DNA of 64,000 bases from Cellulomonas composti (GTDB lineage: Bacteria; Actinomycetota; Actinomycetes; Actinomycetales; Cellulomonadaceae): positions 186,001 to 250,000 of the forward strand of contig NZ_BJWG01000004.1 of assembly GCF_007990245.1 (NCBI RefSeq), read 5' to 3'. How positions within the stretch are numbered: position 1 is the first letter of the stretch; each line of letters opens with the position of its first letter. The translations under genes were made by a program, and so were the position numbers. The notes under the pieces were generated by a model, which saw only the letters and a list, made by a program, of their open reading frames with translations, did no database searches and was not told where the DNA came from. Of the stretch, positions 58,855 through 64,000 are shown piece after piece.

Positions 58855-61625
58855 TGGCGCGTGGAGGCTGGCGCGCGGCGGGGCGGATCGCGCGCCGGGA
58901 CGCCGCACGCGCCCGGGGCCGTTCGACGCTCGTCGCGGTGATGGTCGGTCTGCCCGTGCTCGTCGGGGTCGCGATGGCGACGCTGCTGCAGTCGTCGGTA
59001 CCGTCGCCCGAGCGCCAGGTGCAGTTCGCGCTGGGCGACGACGCGCAGGCGACGATCCAGTACGTGGACGGCAAGGTCGAGATGGACGACCAGTTCAGTG
59101 GCGGCTGGGGCGCCTCCGACCTCGACGAGTCGATCGCGCCGACGGACCGCGCGGGAGTCGTGCGCGCCGCGCTCCCGTCGGGGGACGTCGCCGTCGAGGT
59201 CACGCAGCGACTGGTCCGCCCGGTCGCCGACGGCATCGCCTCCCGCTCGCGCCTCGTCGCCCTCGCCGCCCCGGCCGAGGCGCTGACCGACGTGCTGCGG
59301 GGCGACCTCGTGGCGGGCAGGCTGCCGACCGCACCCGACGAGGTCACGCTCGACCCGCGGTGGACGGCGAAGCTCGGCGTCGGCGTCGGCGACGCCGTCA
59401 CGCTGCAGCCGGTCGACCTCGACGGCGAGGCCGACGGTGCAGCCGCGGACGTGCACGTCGTCGGTGTCGTCGACCCGTGGCCGGACCAGAGCGGTGTGCT
59501 CACCGTGCCCGGCGGCCTGCTCGCTGCACCCGTCGACGCGGAGCGGACCTGGGTGGTGCTCGGCCCCGAACCCGTGCGCTGGGACACCGCGCTGGCCCTC
59601 AACGACGTCGGGTTCCGCGTCTTCACACGGTGGGCGCTGCACGAGGACCGGCCCGCATCCGAGCTCGACCAGGGATCCTCGGCCGTCTCGTCCGGCACGC
59701 TGACGCTCGTCGCGGTGGGTGTCGCGATCGGCCTGCTCGAGGTCGTGCTGCTCGTCGGACCCGCGTTCGCGGTCGGCGCGCGGCGCCAGCAGCGCCAGCT
59801 CGCGCTGCTCGCTTCCGTCGGCGCCGAACGCCGCACGCTGCGGCAGGTCGTCCTGCTCGGCGGGCTCGTCGTCGGGGTCGGGGCGTCGGCGCTCGCCGCG
59901 CTGCTCGGCGTCGGCGTCGCGGCCGCGATCCAGGCCGTCGTGCGCGTCCGGGGCTCCTGGGCACTGCCCGACCTGCGCGTGCCCTGGCTCGTCGTGGGCG
60001 CGTTCGTCGTGCTCGGCGTGCTCGTGGCGGTCGCCGCCGCGTGGCTGCCCGCGCGCCGGGCCGCGCGGCTGGACGTCGTCGCCGCGCTCGCGGGCCGCCG
60101 GTCCGAGGCCCGTCCGCGACGCGGCCTCGCGGCGCTCGGCGTCGTGCTCGTCGGGCTCGGGCTCGTCGTCGCGACCTTCGGCGCGGTGCGCTCACGGTCC
60201 GTCGTGACCGTCGGCGGCGTGCTCGTGGTGCAGATCGGCATCGTCATGGCATCCGGCGGGATCGTCTCGCTCGTCGGACGGCTCGCGCCGCACCTGGGTG
60301 TCGCGGGACGCATCGCCGTGCGCGACGCCGCCCGCCAGCGCGGCCGGACCGCGCCGGCCGTGGCCGCGGTCGTCGCCGCCGTCGCCGGTGCGGTCGCCGC
60401 GGGCGCGTTCTTCTCGTCGCGCGACGTCGCGCAGGAGTCCGCGTACGTCCCCGCCGCGCGCGAGGGCATCGTGCTGGTCAGCGAGTGGTACCGCGACGAC
60501 TTCCTCGCTGCCGACCCGGCCGCCACGGACGCGGACGTCACCACTCACGACGAGCTCGTCGCGCGTGCCGACGAGCTCGAGGCGTGGGCCCGGCGCAGCT
60601 TCGACGTCGGGAGCAGCGTGCGCGTGCGGATGCCCGTGCTGCCCGACGACGCCGACGGCGCGTGGCTCTCGGTCCTGGCCGAGCGAGCGCCCGAGCAGGA
60701 GTGCCCCGTGCCGCCCGACGCCACGCCCGCGCAGGCCCGCGCGCTGGCCGGCGACCCCCGCTGCGCCGGGCTGTGGTCCTCGACGACGTACGCCGACACC
60801 GGGTACATCACGCCGGACGGCACGAACGGGGTGTTCGTCGACGACGGGACGCTCGTCGCGGTGCTCGGGCTGCCGGGAGCCGACGAGGCCGCCGCCGCGC
60901 TCGCGGCCGGGCAGGTCGTCGTGACCTCGCCCGTGGACCTGTGGCCCGACGGCGCCGTGCACCTGGCGGCCTCGGCCAGCGACCTGGACGGCAAGCAGAC
61001 CTTCGACGCGGCGGTCGTCGCGCCCGGGTTCGTCGCACCCGGGCTGGCGGCGTGGCACCTGATCATGCCGCCCGGCGTCGCGCAGGACCTGGGTCTGCGG
61101 GCCGAGCCGGTGGGGCTCGTCGTGGCCACCGCGAGCACGCCCGACCAGAAGGAGATCGACGCGGCGCAGGGGGCCGCGCCGACCTACGCCTGGGTCACGC
61201 TGGAGGACGGCCCACCGGGCGGGTACGGCATCGTCGTCCTGATCCTCGTGCTCGGCGCCGCGGTGCTCGGGCTCGCGGCGACCGGGATCGCCGTCGCGCT
61301 CTCGTCGGCCGAGTTCACGCCCGACCTCGCGACGCTCGCCGCGGTCGGTGCCGCTCCCGCGGCCCGGCGGCGCGTCGCAGCGGCCCAGGCGGGCGTCGTC
61401 GCGATCGTCGGGACGTGGCTGGGCGCTGCGGCCGGTCTGCTGCTCGCGCAGGTGCTCGTCACCGCCGCGCGCTACGACGACCCGTGGACGATCGACGTCG
61501 CGCTCGTCCTGCGCGTGCCGTGGGGGATCGTGCTGGGCGTGGTCGTCGGGCTGCCGCTGCTCGCGATGACCGGCGCGTACGTGCTCACGCGGGCTCGGCT
61601 GCCGATGGTCCGTCGGCTGGGCTGA
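58854..61625 (+). CDS. ABC transporter permease with two FtsX domains
   Basis: 923 residues. N-terminal helix (AVMVGLPVLVGVAMATLL), a large extracytoplasmic domain (about 45-280), then three helices of the first FtsX core with EVVLLVGPAFAVGARRQQRQLALLASVGAERRTLRQVV (the ATPase coupling loop) near 300-340. A second helix set, a second extracytoplasmic part (about 530-780) and a final FtsX triplet with SSAEFTPDLATLAAVGAAPAARRRVAAAQA follow. Such duplicated permeases act as mechanotransmission or drug/peptide efflux units. Last gene of the padR operon. Confidence 0.9.
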   Translation: MARGGWRAAGRIARRDAARARGRSTLVAVMVGLPVLVGVAMATLLQSSVPSPERQVQFALGDDAQATIQYVDGKVEMDDQFSGGWGASDLDESIAPTDRAGVVRAALPSGDVAVEVTQRLVRPVADGIASRSRLVALAAPAEALTDVLRGDLVAGRLPTAPDEVTLDPRWTAKLGVGVGDAVTLQPVDLDGEADGAAADVHVVGVVDPWPDQSGVLTVPGGLLAAPVDAERTWVVLGPEPVRWDTALALNDVGFRVFTRWALHEDRPASELDQGSSAVSSGTLTLVAVGVAIGLLEVVLLVGPAFAVGARRQQRQLALLASVGAERRTLRQVVLLGGLVVGVGASALAALLGVGVAAAIQAVVRVRGSWALPDLRVPWLVVGAFVVLGVLVAVAAAWLPARRAARLDVVAALAGRRSEARPRRGLAALGVVLVGLGLVVATFGAVRSRSVVTVGGVLVVQIGIVMASGGIVSLVGRLAPHLGVAGRIAVRDAARQRGRTAPAVAAVVAAVAGAVAAGAFFSSRDVAQESAYVPAAREGIVLVSEWYRDDFLAADPAATDADVTTHDELVARADELEAWARRSFDVGSSVRVRMPVLPDDADGAWLSVLAERAPEQECPVPPDATPAQARALAGDPRCAGLWSSTTYADTGYITPDGTNGVFVDDGTLVAVLGLPGADEAAAALAAGQVVVTSPVDLWPDGAVHLAASASDLDGKQTFDAAVVAPGFVAPGLAAWHLIMPPGVAQDLGLRAEPVGLVVATASTPDQKEIDAAQGAAPTYAWVTLEDGPPGGYGIVVLILVLGAAVLGLAATGIAVALSSAEFTPDLATLAAVGAAPAARRRVAAAQAGVVAIVGTWLGAAAGLLLAQVLVTAARYDDPWTIDVALVLRVPWGIVLGVVVGLPLLAMTGAYVLTRARLPMVRRLG

Positions 61626-61683
61626 CGTAGCCGGCGCGGTGCTCGGAACGGTTCGCGGCACCGTCGTCGGCCCTGGTCCCGAT

Positions 61684-62607
61684 TCAGCGCTCGTACGCGG
61701 CCGCATTCCACAGGTGCTGCGCGGCGTAGGCGCGCCACGGTGACCACGCCGCGCCGGCGGCCGCGACCTGTGCGGGGGTCTTCACCCCGAGCGCGCGGCG
61801 CAGCACCAGGTCGCCGGTGGGGAACGCGTCGCGGTCCGCGAGCACCCGCAGCGCGAGGTACTCGACCGTCCACGGACCGATCCCCGGGACGGCCAGGAGA
61901 CGCCGGCGGGCCTCGTCGCGCGCGTCGGGCTCGTTGTGGGCGGTCAGCGCCAGGCCGTCCTGGCACGCCTGCGCGAGCGCGACGAGCGTGCGGGCGCGCG
62001 CCGCCGGGACGCGCACGGCGGCGCGGACCTCGTCGGGGTCCGCGTGCGCGATCGTCGCGGGCGTCGGGAAGAGCGTCAGGTCCGCGGCCCCGGGCGTGCC
62101 GTACGCGGCCGCGAGCCGGCCCGTGAACACGCGGGCCGCGGCGAGGCTGACCTGCTGACCCAGCACCGTCTGGGCCGCGACCTCGAACCCGTCGACGTGG
62201 CCGAGCAGGCGCAGGTGCGGACGGCGCGCCACGAGCGACGCGAGCGTCGGGTCGCGCGCGAGGTCCGACGAGATCACCGCGAGGTCGTCGTCCAGGTGGA
62301 ACCAGCGCCGCGCGAGATCGGTGGCACCTTCGTCGAGCGGAGTGTCCGAGCGCACCTCGACGTCGTCGGGCGCGAGGTGCGCGACGACGCGGACCGGACC
62401 GTGCGCCGTGCGGACGAGCCGCTCGACCGTGCCGGCCCGGCCGTCCGGCGCGGTCGTGACGCGTTCGACGCCGGGGACCGCGTGCGCGGCGAGTGTCGCG
62501 AGCAGCGGCTGCACGTCGAGCGGCACGCGCAGGTGCGTGTGCAGCTGGCCGGACGCGGGCGTGGACGCGGGCGCGGAGGTACCGGCGGGGCGGGGCGTGT
62601 CAGGCAT
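61684..62607 (-). CDS. alkA: DNA-3-methyladenine glycosylase AlkA
   Basis: 307 residues of the HhH-GPD superfamily. N-terminal AlkA domain, then VDGFEVAAQTVLGQQVSLAAARVFTGRLA, helix-hairpin-helix VPGIGPWTVEY (240-250) and the catalytic Asp266 in PTGDLVLRRALG. It removes alkylated bases from DNA. No Ada/AraC domain is fused to it. TAGCGT on the minus strand (plus-strand 62616-62621) ends 8 nt before the ATG, consistent with a leaderless mRNA. Confidence 0.93.
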   Translation of the reverse strand: MPDTPRPAGTSAPASTPASGQLHTHLRVPLDVQPLLATLAAHAVPGVERVTTAPDGRAGTVERLVRTAHGPVRVVAHLAPDDVEVRSDTPLDEGATDLARRWFHLDDDLAVISSDLARDPTLASLVARRPHLRLLGHVDGFEVAAQTVLGQQVSLAAARVFTGRLAAAYGTPGAADLTLFPTPATIAHADPDEVRAAVRVPAARARTLVALAQACQDGLALTAHNEPDARDEARRRLLAVPGIGPWTVEYLALRVLADRDAFPTGDLVLRRALGVKTPAQVAAAGAAWSPWRAYAAQHLWNAAAYER

Positions 62608-62679
62608 CGACTCGCACGCTAGCCGGGTGCGCGCTCGCGCGGGGATCGCCGAGCGCGCGACGAGGTGCTCGCCCGGCGT

Positions 62680-63319
62680 GAGCTCGGTCGTGGTGCGCGA
62701 GCTCGGTCGTGGTTCATCTACGGACCCCTGCGGCGTCTGCGGACCGTGGGGACGTCGCCGGAGGGTGCGGTGGCGGGGTCCGTAGACGCTAGCGCTGTCC
62801 GTGGACGCTAGCGCTGTCCGTGGACTCCGGCGCTGTCCGTGGACGGCGGCGTGGTCCGCGGGTGCGGGGTGGTCCGTGGCTGCATCGGGCGGGGCCGTGG
62901 TGCGCTCCTGGGCCAGTTCTCATCTGCGGACCCTTGCGGCGTCTGCGGACGGTGGGGGCGTCGCCGGAGGGTGCGGTGGCGGGGTCCGTAGACGCTGGCG
63001 CTGTCCGTGGACGCTGGCGCTGTCCGTGGACGCTGGAGGGGTCCGTGGACGCTGGGGTGGTCCGTGGGCGCTGGCCGGGTCCGTAGACGCTGGGGTGGTC
63101 CGTGGCGGCGTCGGGCGGGGCCGTGGTGTGGTCCTGGCCTGTTCTCATCTGCGGACCCTTGCGGTGTCTGCGGACAGTGGGGGCGTCACCGGACGGTGCG
63201 GTGGCGGGGTCCGTGGACGCTGGCGCTGTCCGTGGACGCTGGAGGGGTCCGTGGACGCTGGGGTGGTCCGTGGGTGCGGGGGTGGTCCGTGGTTGCATCG
63301 GGCGGGGTCGGGGTGTGCG
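62680..63319. repeat. Nested minisatellite: 19-bp units within three 150-225-bp blocks
   Basis: Three large blocks begin with CATCT(A/G)CGGACCC at 62715, 62921 and 63146 and each ends near a TGCATCGGGCGGGG-like sequence (62881, 63107 degenerate, 63294). Inside each block runs a tandem 19-bp unit with consensus NNGTCCGTGGACGCTGGNG, several copies per block (best series 62981-63095). A small 15-bp repeat GAGCTCGGTCGTGGT at 62680 and 62699 also has a 19-bp period. Block lengths differ by about one unit. Since 19 is not a multiple of three and both strands are open only by base composition, it is unlikely to be coding. It fills the gap 62608-63437 between alkA and the MscS gene. Confidence 0.85.
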
Positions 63320-63425
63320 CCTGGGCGGCTTCTTGCTCGGGAATGGTCGTGGTGCTGATGCCCGGGGTGGCTTCGCGCGCTGGTGCGTTCGTCTCGATGC
63401 GCGACCGGGTGTCGGGGCGGGCGTC

Positions 63426-63431
63426 TAGTGT
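63426..63431 (+). promoter_or_regulatory. Leaderless -10 box of MscS gene
   Basis: TAGTGT is followed by 6 nt and the GTG at 63438; there is no ribosome-binding site. Confidence 0.55.
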
Positions 63432-63437
63432 GGCCGC

Positions 63438-64000
63438 GTGCGATTCGTCCTGTTCTCCGCCGCGACCACAGCGGCCGACGAGGAGGACGCGGTCGACGTG
63501 CTCGTGTCGCTGCTCGCCGTGGCGGTCGGTGTCGTCGTCGCGTTCGTGCTGTCGGCACTCGTCGGTGCGCTGGTGCGGCGGGCCGCGCGGACCTCGGCGG
63601 TCGCCGCGGACCTGACGCGGCGCTCGCGGCTTCCGTTGCGTGCCGTGCTCGTCGTGGTCGCGGTGTGGCTCGCGTTGCGGTGGTCGACCGAACCGGCCGA
63701 CTGGCGCGACGTCATCGAGCACCTGCTCGTGATCCTGCTGATCATCGCCGTGACGTGGCTCGTCGGGAGCCTGGCGTTCGTGCTCGAGGACGCTGCGCTC
63801 GCGCGCTACCGGCTCGACGTCGCGGACAATCGGCACGCCCGCCGCGTGCGCACGCAGGTCCAGGTGCTGCGCCGGCTCACCGTCGCGGTGCTCGTGGTGT
63901 GCGCGCTCGGGGGCATCGCGTTGACGTTCCCGGGAGCGCGCGCGTTCGGGGCCAGCCTGCTCGCCTCCGCCGGGCTGCTGTCGATCGTCGCGGGGCTCGC
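63438..64000 (+). CDS. MscS-family mechanosensitive channel, 3' end missing
   Basis: The first 187 residues are in the window. Hydrophobic spans appear at about 18-42, 60-75, 90-112, 145-160 and from 165 onward; the last, AFGASLLASAGLLSIVAGLA, is the Gly/Ala-rich pore helix (TM3) of MscS channels. In full-length proteins the beta domain and cage follow. It should release solutes during hypo-osmotic shock. GTG 63438 is chosen from the -10 box TAGTGT 6 nt upstream. The gene continues past the window. Confidence 0.88.
   Translation, partial: MRFVLFSAATTAADEEDAVDVLVSLLAVAVGVVVAFVLSALVGALVRRAARTSAVAADLTRRSRLPLRAVLVVVAVWLALRWSTEPADWRDVIEHLLVILLIIAVTWLVGSLAFVLEDAALARYRLDVADNRHARRVRTQVQVLRRLTVAVLVVCALGGIALTFPGARAFGASLLASAGLLSIVAGL

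Noticed and set aside
62789..63298. Pro/Thr-rich protein encoded on the minus strand across the repeats
   Set aside because: The 19-bp period shifts the frame from unit to unit, and there is no ribosome site or family similarity.
62709..63340. CRISPR array
   Set aside because: Repeats are directly tandem 19-bp units without unique spacers, and no cas genes are present.

Overview
This window is very GC-rich DNA from an Actinomycetota bacterium. Third codon positions in most genes are almost all G or C, GTG starts are common, ATGA/GTGA gene overlaps are the rule, and many genes have a TANNNT -10 box only 6-8 nt before the start codon (leaderless transcription). The mix of secreted polysaccharide-active proteins, sugar ABC transporters, F420-type oxidoreductases and a hutF-type histidine pathway suggests a soil saprophyte, possibly Cellulomonadaceae; the family-level guess is inference only.

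Layout. 0-4.5 kb: sugar ABC importer (binding protein cut by the window edge, two permeases) and a trehalase/GH63-like hydrolase. 4.5-6.7 kb: F420H2:NADP-reductase-like protein, divergent MarR regulator with two operators, and a QorB-like quinone reductase. 6.8-9.4 kb: an orphan YtfQ-like sugar-binding lipoprotein behind a LacI-type operator, then a fluoride riboswitch driving a universal stress protein and two CrcB/Fluc fluoride channel subunits. 9.4-14.1 kb: glutathione peroxidase and the bacterial RNA-repair pair Pnkp/Hen1. 14.2-21.2 kb: five-gene histidine utilisation operon hutH-hutU-M20 hydrolase-hutF-hutI, all overlapping by 4 bp, with a palindrome upstream that resembles the HutR (IclR) site. 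21.2-24.1 kb: MFS exporter, MarR regulator, and an IclR regulator that is the best HutR candidate.

24.1-32.5 kb: a Gfo/Idh/MocA oxidoreductase, an aldo/keto reductase, then a remnant of a DISARM anti-phage system (complete drmB and a drmA lacking its N-terminal part, no drmC, no methylase). The drmA break abuts the start of a GntR regulator followed by hpaH and hpaI, the last two steps of homoprotocatechuate degradation; the ring-cleavage genes are not in the window. 32.5-37.8 kb: acetyltransferase, F420-type LLM oxidoreductase, queD-queC (7-deazaguanine synthesis, no queE), two unknown proteins and a 2-hydroxyacid dehydrogenase. 37.9-43.2 kb: a secreted alpha-amylase with two starch-binding modules and a palindromic operator region, then a DUF234-type ATPase and an unknown protein.

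43.4-48.9 kb: an IclR-controlled oxidative sugar-acid pathway (lactonase, IlvD/Edd dehydratase, HpaI-family aldolase, Zn dehydrogenase). 48.9-51.4 kb: two DMT-type membrane transporters flanking an initiator tRNA-Met gene. 51.4-57.4 kb: a secreted right-handed beta-helix protein, a DUF2079 membrane protein, an unknown protein with a possibly degenerate Mrr-like domain, and a DUF389 membrane protein. 57.4-61.6 kb: a PadR-controlled ABC exporter with two clear operators. 61.7-64 kb: AlkA DNA glycosylase, about 600 bp of nested repeats (19-bp units inside three 150-225 bp blocks), and the start of an MscS channel cut by the window end.

No transposase, integrase, rRNA gene or CRISPR array was seen. 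The items most worth a second look are the truncated DISARM locus and its junction with the hpa operon, the nested 19-bp repeat field, the Pnkp/Hen1 cassette downstream of hut, and the queD/queC pair with an extended QueC.
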